From Serinus canaria (lineage: Eukaryota > Chordata > Aves > Passeriformes > Fringillidae): DNA of 64,000 bases. Both the position numbers and the translations under genes were made by a program. The notes under the pieces were generated by a model. The model was given only the letters and a program-made list of their open reading frames with translations, made no database searches and was not told where the DNA came from. The stretch lies in assembly GCF_022539315.1 (NCBI RefSeq), contig NC_066342.1:16385346-16449345 (forward strand), read 5' to 3'. Positions 11,825-23,640 of the stretch are shown here, one piece after another; the stretch's first letter is position 1; each line of letters starts with the position of its first letter.

Positions 11825-12324
11825 NNNNNNNNNNNNNNNNNNNNNNNNNNNNNNNNNNNNNNNNNNNNNNNNNNNNNNNNNNNNNNNNNNNNNNNNNNNN
11901 NNNNNNNNNNNNNNNNNNNNNNNNNNNNNNNNNNNNNNNNNNNNNNNNNNNNNNNNNNNNNNNNNNNNNNNNNNNNNNNNNNNNNNNNNNNNNNNNNNNN
12001 NNNNNNNNNNNNNNNNNNNNNNNNNNNNNNNNNNNNNNNNNNNNNNNNNNNNNNNNNNNNNNNNNNNNNNNNNNNNNNNNNNNNNNNNNNNNNNNNNNNN
12101 NNNNNNNNNNNNNNNNNNNNNNNNNNNNNNNNNNNNNNNNNNNNNNNNNNNNNNNNNNNNNNNNNNNNNNNNNNNNNNNNNNNNNNNNNNNNNNNNNNNN
12201 NNNNNNNNNNNNNNNNNNNNNNNNNNNNNNNNNNNNNNNNNNNNNNNNNNNNNNNNNNNNNNNNNNNNNNNNNNNNNNNNNNNNNNNNNNNNNNNNNNNN
12301 NNNNNNNNNNNNNNNNNNNNNNNN
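11825..12324. other. Assembly gap, exactly 500 N
   Basis: The run is exactly 500 bases, the usual placeholder for a gap of unknown size. The left side is minus-strand ERVK-like RT; the right side is plus-strand ERVL-like gag. Frames translated across it are meaningless. Confidence 0.99.
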
Positions 12325-13012
12325 AACCATAGAGCAAGCGATCCGGCGCTTGAAGAAAATGGCAGTGGCAGAGATTGTCTTCTCAGATGACGTAACAACT
12401 AAGAACCCAGTCCTGGTACCATGCACGTCTGTGATGTGGCGGAAACTTGTACGACTCAGGCCACGTGAATATGCTTCTGCCCTAGCCATAATGAAGCGGG
12501 ATGAGAGGGCTGAGACCATGCTGCATATGGCGAAGAAGCCCCGAGCATATGCAGACGCTGTGCATGGCCCAACACGTGCCAGAATCGCAGTGGTGGAAAC
12601 ACATTTGCAAAAGTTAGAAGATAAGATAGAAGAAAAGCACAAGAAGCTCAGAGAGGAGATTAAAGAAGACCTTCTCCAAATCTCAGCAGTACAGATCAAA
12701 GGTCCTAGTGCCCAATACAGACGTTCCCCAGATGGAGAGAGAAGGTACACCCCACAAGCTGAGCTGTGGCTCTTCCTGCGTGATTGTGGAGAAAACATGA
12801 GGAGATGGGATGGGAAATCTACTGCTGCTCTGGCACGACGAGTGCATAAACTGAAAGAAAGCAGGACTCAGAGAGGGAATTCCACCAAAATAGAAGCAGC
12901 TCCAGTTGCCTGTAGCCGAACTGCCAGATACGATGATGATGATGACATGTCCAAACCCCTTGAAAGAATATCCAAGACATATACCCAGAGAAAGAAGCAT
13001 GACCAGGCTTAG
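12325..13012 (+). pseudogene. ERVL-like gag, 3' part (plus copy, copy 3)
   Basis: Open from the gap to a stop at 13010-13012. It includes WRKLVRLRPREYAS, a long Lys/Glu-rich helical segment around 12600-12690 (likely coiled coil), and an acidic DDDDD stretch near 12930. It matches copy 2 gag. Tryptophan codons are intact here (WRKL, ELWLFLRD, RRWDGKS), unlike the downstream pol. The 5' part is in the gap, so the true start is unknown. Confidence 0.82.
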
Positions 13013-13074
13013 AGGGGCCCTGCCTCTAGCCAGGTAGAGGCTAGGGAAAATCGTGTTTTCAAGTCTGTGTGAAT

Positions 13075-13600
13075 TCATTGGTCTGGCACATCAGAACCAC
13101 AAGAGTATAAAACTTTAGTTGACACTGGTGCGCAATGTACATTAATCCCACCGAGACATGTGGAGACAGAGTCTGTTTCTATTGCTGACGTGACAGGGGG
13201 ATCCCAGGATTTCACTTTAGTAGAAGCGGATGTGAGCCTGACGAGAAATGAGTGGAAGAAACACCCTATTGTGACTGGCCTCGAGGCCCCATGTATTTTG
13301 GGCATAGATTACCTTCGAAGTGGGTATTTCTAGGACCCAAAAGGACTCAGGTAAGCATTTAGAATAGCAGCTGTAGTAACAGAGGGCATCCAGCAATTAA
13401 ATCCTTTGCCTGGACTGTCCGAAAATCCATCTGCAGTAGGACTTCTGAAGAGAGAAGAGCAACAGGTGCCAATTGCTATGTCAACAGTGTATCAACGGCA
13501 GTATAGAACCACTTGAGATGCTGTGATCCCCATCCATAAGATGATCCGAGAGCTGGAGAGCCAAGGGGTGGTCAGCAAGACCCACTAACCCTTCAACAGC
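13075..13600 (+). pseudogene. ERVL-like protease (copy 3), edited toward its 3' end
   Basis: Protease with an intact VDTGAQCTLIP active site near 13110-13147, then LGIDYL near 13300. Immediately after, stops appear where copy 2 has sense codons: TAG at 13333 and TAA for Trp near 13351. Several GG pairs have become AG or AA. This is where the G-to-A pattern becomes visible along the element. Confidence 0.82.
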
Positions 13601-14640
13601 CCCATTTGGCCTGTGCGTAAATCTGAAGGAGAATAGAGATTGACGGTAGACTACTGTGCATTGAATGTAGTGACTCCACCACTGAGCGCTGCCGTACCGG
13701 CCATATTAGAGCTCCAGTATGAGCTAGAGTCCAAGGCAGCAAGGTGGTATGCCACTATTGACATTGCCAATGCATTTTTCTCCATTCCTCTAGCAGCAGA
13801 ATGCAAGCCTCAGTTTGCTTTCACCTAGAAGAGAGTACAGTATACCTTGAACCGACTGCCCCAAGGGTAGAAGTACAGTCCCACCATCTGCCATGGACTG
13901 ATCCAAACTGCACTAGAAAAAGGTGAAGCTCCAGAACACCTCCAGTATATTGATGACATCATTGTGTGGGGGAACACAGCCACAAAAGTGTTTCAGAAAA
14001 GACAGAAAATCATTCAAATCCTCCTGGGAGCTGGTTTCGCCATCAAAAAAAGCAAAGTAAAAGGACCAGCTCGTGAACTTCAGTTCCTAAGAGTGAAGTG
14101 GCAAGATAGACGGTGTCAGATTCCTACAGATGTCATCAACAAGATCACAGCAATGTCTCCAGCAACCAATAAGAAGGAAACGCAAACGTTCCTAGGTGCC
14201 ATAAGCTTTTAGAGAATGCACATTCCCGAGTACACTCAAATCGTGAGCCCTCTCTACCTAGTCACCCGCAAGAAAAACAATTTCCACTGGGGCCCTGAGC
14301 AACAACAAGCTTTTGCCCAGATCAAGCAAGAAATTGCCCATGCAGTTGCCCTTAACCCAGTCAGGACAGGACCAGAATTGAAGAACATGCTCTGCTCTGC
14401 AGCTGGGATCCATGGCTTGTCCTGGAGCCTTTAGCAAAAAGTGCCTGGGGAGACTCGGGTTTAGCCACTAAAATTTTAGAGTCGAAGCTACACAAAGTCC
14501 AAAACCAACTATACTCCAACCAAGAAAGAAATCTTAGCTGCCTATGAAAGAGTCCAAGCTGCCTCAGAAGTGATTGGCACAGAAGCACAACTCCTCCTGG
14601 CACCCCGACTGCCAGTGCTGAAGTAGATGTTCAAAAACGG
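13601..14640 (+). pseudogene. ERVL-like reverse transcriptase (copy 3), partly G-to-A edited
   Basis: The catalytic box YIDD is intact at 13946-13957. Open pieces lie at 13640-13828, 13964-14212 and 14216-14434. The breaks are mostly TAG in place of TGG of copy 2: the Trp after FAFT at 13827, the QGWKH position near 13867 and the GFWRMH position at 14210. Other tryptophans remain (IVWGN, VKWQD, FHWGPEQ, LSWSL), so editing here is partial. Confidence 0.88.
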
Positions 14641-15440
14641 AGTTCCTTCCACTCACCATGCCACTGACACTACACAGAGCAAGTAAATTGCCCTTATCAC
14701 TCAGCGTGCCCGTATAAGTAAACTGAATTGCCCTAAGATTTTAGAAGTAATTACAAATTTGCCCGAAAGTGAGAATATCAGTGTCACAGATGAAGAACCA
14801 GAACCAGTGACACGAGCTGAAGAAGCTCCTCCATATAACCAACTGCCACCAGAGGAAACACGCTACGGTCTTTTCACAGATAGTTCCTGTCGCATCATAA
14901 AGATAAACCAGAAGTAGAAAGCAGCCATATAGAGCCCCACACGACAAGTCACTCAAGCTACCAAAAGAGAAAGTAGATCAAGTCAACTTGCTGAACTCAA
15001 AGCTGTTCAGCTGGCCCTAGGCATTGCTGAGAGAGAGAAATGGCCAAGGCTCTACCTTTACACTGATGCATAAATAGTAGCTAATGCTCTGTAGAAATAG
15101 CTAGAGAAGTAGAGAAAGACCAATTAGCAGCGTAGGAGAAAACCATTTTAAGCTGCTGATGAGTAGAAAGACATCGCTGCTAGAGTAGAAAAGCTACCTG
15201 TGAAAGTCTGCCATGTAAATGCCCATGTCCTCAAGAGCAGAGCTAATGAAGAGCACCAACACAATGAGCAAGTAGACCAAGCTGCAAAGATAGAAGTGTC
15301 AAAGATAGACCTAAATTAAAAACACAAGAGAGAGTTATTCCTAGCTCAGTAGGCCCATAATACCTCAAGCCATCAGAGCAAAGATGCCACCCATAAGTAG
15401 GCACGAGACCGAAGAGTAGATCTAACCATAGACAGTATTT
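14641..15440 (+). pseudogene. ERVL-like RNase H (copy 3), heavily G-to-A edited
   Basis: Aligns with copy 2 RNase H (3042-3734). In the segment 15063-15180 all seven tryptophans of copy 2 are stops here, six TAG or TAA inside about 45 codons and one more at the WKDI position: DSWK, LWGWLGRWK, NWQ, PIW and DEW. Many other changes are also G to A (Gly to Arg/Lys/Glu, GGGAGG to GAGAAG). Stops also replace two tryptophans near 14914-14932. The density cannot be ordinary decay, since the neighbouring C and T positions are largely conserved. Confidence 0.92.
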
Positions 15441-16080
15441 CTCAAGTTATCCATGACTGTGAGATGTGTGCTGCCATCAAGCTAGCCAAGCGAGTAAAAC
15501 CCCTGTGGCATAGTAGGCAATAATCCAAGTACAAGTATAGAGAACCCTGGCAAATCGACTACATCACACTGCCCCAGACACGCCAAGGCAAACGCTACGT
15601 GCTGACCATAGTTGAAGCCATCACTAGATAGTTAGAAACCTACCCTGTGTCTCATGCCACTGCCCAAAACACCATCCTGGGCCTTGAAAAACAAGTCCTT
15701 TAGAAGCATAGTACCCCTGAGCAGATTGAGTCAAACAATGAGACTCATTTCTAAAACAGCCTTATCAACACCTAGGCTAGAGAACATAGCATTAAATAAG
15801 TGTACCATATCCGCTACCACACAGCAGCGGCAGAGAAAATAGAGAGGTACAACGAGCTACTAAAAACCCAGCTAAAAGCCTTGAGTGAGAAATCCTTCAA
15901 GAATTGAGAGCAGCATTTAGCAAAAGCTACCTAGTTAGTCAACACCTGAAGTTCCACTAACTGAGCAAGTCCTGCCCAGTCTGAGTCCCTGAATATAATA
16001 GATAGAAATAAAGTCCCAGTGGTACATTTCAGAAGTCTGTTAAAAAAGACAGTGTAAATCAATTCTGCCTCGAGTACAGA
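15441..16080 (+). pseudogene. ERVL-like integrase (copy 3), heavily G-to-A edited
   Basis: Corresponds to copy 2 integrase at 2290-3020. Tryptophans at the QWSK, GWVE, NTWAR, IEWVY, NWEQ and TWLVN positions are TAA, TAG or TGA. Two tryptophans followed by C (LWH near 15507 and PWQ near 15550) survive. Near 15695 it also carries a frame change. The gene is dead. Confidence 0.92.
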
Positions 16081-16306
16081 CAAACCCATCCGTGGGGTTG
16101 TCTTTGCTCAAAGACCAAGCTTCACATAGTAAGTAATGCAGAGAGATAGAACAACACGATGTGTACCTCAATAAGATCGGATTGTAGAGTGAAAATGTAA
16201 GGCAAATATCACTGTTTGCTATGTTATTGCCATTGCCTGTACACTAAACCGTATAGACAAAAGATAAGAGGACATTGTTTGACGATATGAAGATAAGGAG
16301 TAGAAT
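16081..16306 (+). other. 3' noncoding end and edited polypurine tract (copy 3)
   Basis: Noncoding after integrase. The tract just before the LTR (16281-16306) has GAAGATAAGGAGTAGAA where copy 2 has GGGGATAAGGGGTGGAA: the differences are all G to A. Confidence 0.75.
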
Positions 16307-16956
16307 GTCCTAGGGTGACTGTTATCCCCATTCGTGTGTATGTAATTTATGCTGGATAATATGTTCTGTGCCTTTAAGACTGGTGGAGTGAAGGTTTTGT
16401 TTTGAGCCCCTTATAAGCCACTCAGCGGGACATCCCGATAGCACCAGTGCATGTTGCTGCTTTTTTGCTTTTTGCCCTGCTTTTGGCTTTCGCTCTTGCT
16501 TCTGCTTCGCTTCTGCTTAACTTGCTCTTGCTTTCCCCCCCCCCCCCCCTTCTCATTAGTTAATTTAGCTAAACAGTCCAAATTCCTTTCTGGACTGTTC
16601 CCCCCACCCGGTTAGACCTGCTGACTGCTCCAGACTGGGATTTAGAACACGGAGAGAGAGTTTACACCTTGTGAGTGCAGCAGCTGCCGCAGCGCCGGAG
16701 GGACTGATAACAGAGCAAACCCCCAGGAGAGACTTTTCTGAATTTGTCATCTTTTTCAGAGCAGTGGAAGAGTGGTGTCATCCGGTATTGTTCATTTTGT
16801 GTGCTGGGGGGTGCTGTGCTTGTCAAATAAACAAGTTCTTTCCGCTTCTCTCCGAGGAATTCTTCCCGAACCAGTTGAAAAAAAAGCCGTATAAGTTTGT
16901 TTTTTAGAGAAGCCCTTTTTGGAGATTCCCTCCCAAATTTGCCCTAAACCAAGACA
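16307..16956 (+). repeat. 3' LTR of ERVL-like copy 3
   Basis: 650 bp, starting TGTCCTAGGGTGACTG and ending CTAAACCAAGACA. Polyadenylation signal AATAAA at about 16827. Near 16875-16910, G runs seen in the relative at 63164 (GGTTGGGGGAGGG, GTGTGGG) are A-rich here (GTTGAAAAAAAAG, GTATAAG), so the editing extends into the LTR. A C-run at 16537-16549 replaces a shorter one in the relative. Confidence 0.9.
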
Positions 16957-18193
16957 AATAGTGAACTTTGATTTAGTAAAAGGAAGCAGAGTTGAGAAGC
17001 AGACCACAATCCAATGTAAAATCTCCTTTATTTTCAAGATGTTTATGATGCTACTTCAAAGGCTATGATATACTGCTGAATATGTTCTAACAATGATTAG
17101 AAGCTACATGAAAACCATTTATGAAATTTTCCCTGTGAAGTAGGCTAACTCATTTTCCAAACAGTGGCATGGTTGAACATATTCTGTATTTAGACCTTTA
17201 TCAGGGGCTTCGAATTGGGTTTTTGTTATAAAGTGTACAGGTTTTCAGAATGCTTGAGAGCATTAATGTTATCAGTTAAAAGTATCCCCTCATATATGCC
17301 TGCAAGACTTTGTAGGTGGGGAAAAAATTATCACCACTAGTACTTCTGTACTTAGAAACCTCTCAGTATTATTCTGTGGTGCTGTAAAGATCATGCTTGC
17401 AGGATTCAGGTTTCCTGTTTACCTTCACGCAAAATAGGCAACTAGAATTTTTATCTGCTGGTATTTATAGCCCCACGTGCTTTGTGTTGTTGTTGTTATT
17501 AAGTTCCCAGTGCCAGATAGTTTGTGGATTAAAGGCACAGTATGTGGTAATATAATGTGAGCTTGTCTTATCTAAAAAAACTGTCAACACTTAATTTTAC
17601 TCATCTTTATTTTCTTCCCCACAGCAGTACATAGGTTTTGTTGCAATAAATTTGTCCATGTGGATTAATTAATTCATTTGTGATGTTTGAAGTGAGCTGG
17701 GCTTTCTCCTAAATGTGCTTCCTACTTTGTACTATCTTAGAAAGGGCACTTGGTGGTTTTTCTGAGCTGTATAAAGGATTAAGGAAACTAATCTAAGTGA
17801 AAGTCAGTACATAACACTCAGAAAAAGAATGCCTAGCACAGTAGGTCAAAGAAAGCCTAAAAGTAATTAATGTGATTTAAACACAATTTATTACAGTATG
17901 CTTCTAGTAATTTAATCCTAGTGGAAACCAGAGGGAAATTGGCCCTTAAATAAGTGCTGGGATCTTGTAGAAGATGTGTGTTTTGTCTCAAACATTCTGA
18001 CTGTTATGACACGAAAGACGTGATTGGAAGAGAAGGTCCTGTGGACGTGGGGCAGCGCTATTCTAAGACAACTTCCTGCTCTGCCTTGAGACTCATGCTC
18101 AGTCCTCCCTGGGACTCACTTCCTGGAGAAGGACTCAAAAGGGCTGGCTGTGCAGGTGTGAACAAAACAGAGCCTAGTTTACATAAGAGGCAT
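16957..18193. other. AT-rich host DNA, no gene seen
   Basis: Presumably intron or 5' flank of the ME2 copy. I see no exon, RNA gene or clear repeat. Confidence 0.4.
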
Positions 18194-18598
18194 TGTCCTG
18201 GTTCCAGCCCAGATCAATGGGAGGGAGTGTGGCCAAGACATGGTTATTTGATACCACCTTATGTTATATCTGGGGGTGGGGGAAGGGACTGCTTCCAAGA
18301 AGAAAGGTGTTCCTTTTCTGGTGGAGAAAGCATGGTGGGTGGAGGGAAGCCATTCATCATTGTTTCATTGTCCCAGGATTGGTGAGCATTTTGCATGTAA
18401 ATCTCTTTGTATACTTTTGTTATTAGTATTGTAGCTGTTACTGTTTGTTTTCTTATCTCATTGCTGTTTCCAGTAAATTGTTCTTATCTCAACCCCAGGA
18501 TCTCTGCCTTTTGGGTCTCCCACCTGAGGGGACAGGGAAGTGGCTTGTGGTTTTCTTTTTAGTACTAAAATGGAGAAGACAATTCCTAAACCACAACA
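18194..18598 (+). repeat. Probable solo LTR
   Basis: 405 bp, begins TGTCCTGGTTCCAG and ends CTAAACCACAACA, which resembles the termini of the ERVL-like LTRs in this window. A polyadenylation-like AGTAAATT lies near 18471. No matching target duplication is visible, so the ends or the solo status may be wrong. Confidence 0.5.
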
Positions 18599-19602
18599 GG
18601 TGTGCACCAGGTTAACTATAAAAGGAAGTGGATTGTGTCCCCTCACCATCCTTTTCCTCTCTTGCCTTCTTTGTCTCACAACCCCAGCTCTGGACCATCC
18701 ATGTGGCAGGACCAATGTGGGATCTAAGGACTAGTGATATTTTTTTTCTGTTTCTCCCTTTTCTGTCTATATTTCTCTCCCCCTTGCTTTGCCTGGGTAA
18801 AGCATGGCTTGCATATTCTACTCCATACTCCACACTGAAGTTTGTTGTGGGAGTGGGGAGATTGTGGAAGTGTGTTGTGGCTTGTGAGCCAGCACTTTTG
18901 AGGAGTTTGTTGTGGGAGCTGAGAACTTATTGAAGTGTACTGTACAAAATTAAGGGCTTGTTGTCCAACATATTTTGAGTCTAAGCAGTGGGCTGTTTGC
19001 TGGAATTATGGTGATTGTACAATAAAGAGATAAGAGTTCCCTGACATGTGTCTGGTTTCTTTGTTCAACCTAATGAGAATTTACAATGAACATCATGTCC
19101 CCTACCAGTGGGTCATCAAAACTTTTAAGTACCTTTGAGAACATCCATCCCACTGATAAGAATTTCTGAGTGTCTCCTGATTTACTGGGACTTGCTCACT
19201 GGTTCTGTCAAACTGCACTATGATTTATAAAATTAGGGAAAAGGCTAGGAAATTTGTAATCCTGCAGTTTTAAGGCATGCTAGTTTAAGGAAAATCTCCA
19301 TCCTGTAAGGTGCTGTATGAAGCTGCAATCTCAAATCCCAAACAAGAGGCAGCTGTTGGTTGTGGACAAAGATAATGAATTGGAATACAGCAAGTGTTGG
19401 GGTCTTTTTATAGTTCTGTTCTAGCTGGAACAAGGATTAAATGGAGGCTGATGGCACTCAGATGTCTGAGTTAGGCCTGGGCAGAAACTAAAGCATCTTA
19501 ATGTGGTAAGATGTAATTGTAATGTAAAAAACCATCTGGAATTACTTAGTAACACTTTCAAATTCACCATGTTTCATGTTATTGTAACTCCAGATACACT
19601 GA
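18599..19602. other. Host or degraded repeat DNA, no gene seen
   Basis: Contains a T-rich stretch near 18740 and an AATAAA near 19021 that ends a possible degraded LTR. Nothing can be assigned. Confidence 0.3.
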
Positions 19603-19873
19603 TAATCATAGAATGGTTTTGGTTGGAAAGGGCCTTTAAAGGTCATCTAACCTATTCCTCCCTGCCATGAGCCAGGCATACCTTCCACTAGACCAGGTTG
19701 CTCAGAGTCCCATCCAACCTGACCTTGAATGTTTGCAGGAATTGGGCATCTACCAACTCTCTGGGTAACCTGTGCCAGTGTTTCATCACCGTCATACTAA
19801 AAAAAAATCTTTCTCATGTCTAGTCTAAATCTACCCTCTTTCAGTTCAAAAACATTATCCCAAATCCAGGTGT
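19603..19873 (-). mobile_element. CR1 LINE 3' fragment
   Basis: On the minus strand this is the 3' end of a CR1: it starts at the left with ATCATAGAATGG, then the CCACTAGACCAGGTTGCTC block. CR1 is the dominant LINE of birds, which supports the avian call. Confidence 0.9.
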
Positions 19874-19924
19874 CCTAAAGACAAGGAAAAAGAAAATATT
19901 AATAGACTGAATAAAGATGGGTAG

Positions 19925-20350
19925 CTGTTCTGCTTAGTATTAACCTCAGGGTGACGCTGTTGAGATGGTCATAAAAACCAGAAGAACACCATGTATTTGA
20001 GAAGGCTTCTCTCTCCTTTATTTTTGCAGAATGCTGTCTTTTTATACCTTCTCACAAAGTTTATGCCTATTCATTGGCCACAATAAATCAACATAATGTT
20101 CATTGGAGAAAGGCGATCGCCACCGTTTTCCGCCAAAATCTAACTGCAGGCCCCTCGTTTATCTCTTCTCCTCTGTTTCCATGCCGACAGCCTTGATAGA
20201 GCTCCTTTCAGGGGCAAAGGCAACTCTTATCAGCTTTTCTTCTTCAACTAACTCTTTCTGACTCACAGACCAGCTGTGAGCCCCTTCCACATCAGAGCTC
20301 TTTGGGTATTAAGGACCCAGATACTTTAGGAACACTGGTTTCACTGTACA
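19925..20350 (-). repeat. Candidate degraded LTR
   Basis: Has the look of an antisense LTR: a CTTTATTTTTGCAG polyadenylation-like block near 20018 and a TATA-like block near 20040. No terminal pair or duplication is found. Confidence 0.3.
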
Positions 20351-21838
20351 GGGAAGTTAAGGAAAAGCCATGTCCCAGTGTCATACTAATAGTGGAAATT
20401 AGAAATTGAGTAGATTTTATTTTTAAGGGACTTGAAAATTTCTAATGGTGAGTATAAAGGTTTTGCAAGTGAAATATTTCAGCTAGTTTAGAGTAAAATT
20501 TCAGTGGAGCCAGTATGGTAGCACTGAAGGGATTCTAGTCTTTGACATGCCTTAAGCTAGTAACACTGGTGGTTTACTGAGCAGTGTTTATTTGTCTTCT
20601 TCTCTGAAAAGAGACTAAGCTTTTTACCTTCTTAATATGTCAAATCTTTTGGCATCATTTTTGGTTTTGCAGTACCTAAAGTATCCATCAAAATATTATG
20701 GTTGTTTACCACCTGTACTCAGATTTGTTTCCTAAATCGCTTGCACTGCAAGTATAGTATGTGTTGAGAAATGGTTGTTTTAAAAAGACATAAACTGCAG
20801 ATTTTAACAAATTAGTGGGTAGTTAAGGGAAAGGAGAAGATAGTTGAGATGTGTGTTTCCATGGTTCACTTCTATGCAACTTTGGAAGATGCATTTATAT
20901 TGCCAGAGAATCAATATTTCTTGTGAAGTATGCAGTAGTGAAACTAAAGTAGGTACTTTGCAATATAGGGGGGGAAATAGCATTACTGTTTGGTTTTGGG
21001 TTTTTTTTCAGCTGGTGCTGTTACTTGGTGGTGTTGTCCATGGAAATTTTTGATTATTCGAATTGGTTTCAGAAAAAAGAATCATGTGGCTAAAGTGGGT
21101 GTTACACACAGGAAAAAAATAAAGAGCAGCAATGGTAAAAAGTTCAAGAATAAACTATCACCTGAAATTTATTTACTGACATTATTGTAAGAATACTTGA
21201 GAATATCACTTAAATGAGGAAAGAAAACAATGGTTTATGAATGACTCGCAACTACTAGCAGAAAAATGATAAATTGAGTACAGTATTTAATGTCTAATTT
21301 CTTATGTGAAAGGTTGTCAGAAATGCAAAAATAGAAATAAAAACAATTCTAATTTAAGGTTAAATTCTTAGCTTTTTGCAAGAAATTATTTACAATTTTT
21401 TTTCAAAACACAGGTTTTTTGTGTTCTTTTTCTTGCTTTCTAGCTCTTCAAATTTTATTACTTTAGAGCATAGTATAGAATTAGTACAGAAAAGCAAGTG
21501 GACTTCTTAAATCAGTATAATCAATAGATATTAAATGGATTTAAATATGCAATTAGAAAAATTATGTAAAAATACTAATTTTCTTAATTATGTTTTTCCT
21601 AATGAGTAATTATATTGGTTAGAAACCATTCATGTGTGCTGAATTACACAGTGTAGACTCTAAATTAACAGGTTTTTTGTTAATGGGCATGCTTTCTACA
21701 AATACCAGTGAAAGTCTATTCAAACATAAGCAGAGATGAAAATATGGATTTATCTTTTATTCTACAGTGAGGTAATACTAATCTTTTTCTTGTAACTTTT
21801 CTGATTGCAGGAAGAATTTGGAATGTAATTGCAAGGCT
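20351..21838. other. AT-rich host DNA, no gene seen
   Basis: No exon or repeat I can support. Confidence 0.35.
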
Positions 21839-22850
21839 GTCCTGGTTTGATAAGGAAGTGAGTTTTTTGGGAGGTTGTGGTCAAAACAATCAGTGCTCAG
21901 ATTTTAATATTGGCCCTTGGTGATGCCACTGAGGACATGGATACACCTCTGAGAACACAGGGGGTTAAAAACAGAGAACTCCCAGGGGAACGCTCTCTGT
22001 GAAAGAGGTCAGACCTCCCCTGCCCTGCTGAGGGCTGGGTGGGGAAGCCAGGCGACCGGGGTTGAGGCAGGCCAGAGCCTTGGACAGAGAAGGGAGGTGA
22101 AAGCCCCTGCAAGATGGAAGGGTGGAGGAACACTGAGAGGCATCGGGCAGCCCCTGCCCCCTCCCCCGGGAGACAGAGGGAGAGAGCCTGTGCCTGTGCT
22201 TGCGCCACCTTGAAATTTGATATCATGTGCTGGCAGCACTGGCTGAGAAGGAGAAAGAGGGGGTGCGGCAAGAAGGTGCCCAGCAGGGCAGCCGTGAGAG
22301 TTCACGCAGGCATAGCCTGAGATTTTAACCCTTTTCTTGGACAATGAAAACTTGGCAGAACATTAAACCCTCCTAGGAAAGAGACAAACATAAAATGGAA
22401 GGAAATGGGCAAGTGTGGTGAAGGTTTGAGCAAGTGAAAGATGTCAGAAGAGTTGAGAAGAATCCTAAGTGGGAGGAGATGATGAAGTGGCCTTTGGCTG
22501 GACTTTTCTTGTATAACCATGGACAGAAGCTTTTTTTCCTGTAACAGAGACTCCATTTGGGGGAGGCAATGGCTTGGAGCCAAGAGAGTGTAGTGATGTT
22601 ATGTGAAGGAGTGGCATGAACAGAGACGATGGATGAGGAGGGTGGTGGTGCCCTCAATCTTCAGTGAAGAAGATCTCTGTTCTCAAGACCCCTCGGCCCC
22701 AGGGGGTGAATTTGGGGGGGACAGGTGTCCCGAAAGTGAGAGACTGTTGCTTTTTTGGAATTGGAATGCTCCTTTTGCTCACAGATTGATACACAGCCTT
22801 GACACAGCAAAGGCTTTTTTGAGTTTTTGGCTCCTGCATCACAGATATTA
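21839..22850 (+). repeat. Partial copy of the 1.5-kb LTR family
   Basis: Starts TGTCCTGGTTTGATAAGG and matches the first about 1 kb of the solo LTR at 36291-37807, including the GAGAACACAGGGGGTTAAAA block near 21951 and the CCTCAATCTTCAG block near 22650. Similarity fades after about 22840, so its 3' third is missing or diverged. Confidence 0.7.
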
Positions 22851-23640
22851 ATCATTCACTGAACTGCCCCAGTTGGATGGCGTGACATAAGGAAAGTTTA
22901 TCATTGCTCTTTTGAAGTGGCAAACTTGAAGTGGGTTTAATTGTTGTTGGGAATGGGGTCAGCACTCTGAGATAGGTTGGCTGTAAATCTGGACTTGAAT
23001 CAGTTAACATTTTGCAAAGTTACACCTAGGAGTTAACTGCTCCATGAAGATGCCTGTCAGTCTCCACTTAGCAGGTAGCTCACAGGCAGGCTTTTTTGTG
23101 TTCTAAGTGAAAAGCCAGTTTTATTGAATGTCATTGTTAAATAATTAAAAAAATTTAAATAATAATAAAATTAAACTCTTCATTTACCTTTAAATAGAGA
23201 AAAATGGAAATGATGGGATATTTTTGTGGTTTAACTGTTCAGAAACTTCATTTATTACAAATGAGGCTTTTTGGTAGCAGACAAATAGATTAGCTCTAGC
23301 CCTAAGTAAAAATGAAGGATTTTGGTTGAATTGTGATCTCAATAGAAGTATTAGGACAGTTCAGTAACTTTGGGATCTGTTTGAATTACTGAAAATATGT
23401 AGAAAAAAAGCAGCCAACAGAAGCATTCATATAAACCTTTGTGAACTAAATATTATTGTCCATGACTGTATGGACCAGACTGGGTGGTCCACATGTGTTT
23501 GGTCAACCTTATGTTCCTATGAAACAATTCAAGCAGCTGCTGTTATTTTCCTTTTAAACCTTTGTCTGCAGTGGGATTGCTTAGTTGTTCTCCAGTTTCA
23601 CAGAGGAAAATGAAATCTGGCAAAGGGCATAAGTTGTGGT
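22851..23640. other. AT-rich host DNA, no gene seen
   Basis: No feature I can support. Confidence 0.35.

Noticed and set aside
11762..12798. Long frames that cross the gap on both strands
   Set aside because: They consist largely of translated Ns; only the part after 12325 on the plus strand is real gag.
13320..16956. CpG decay as explanation of the stops in the plus ERVL-like copy
   Set aside because: TGG to TAG or TAA is not a CpG change, and the minus copies keep TGG at the same places.
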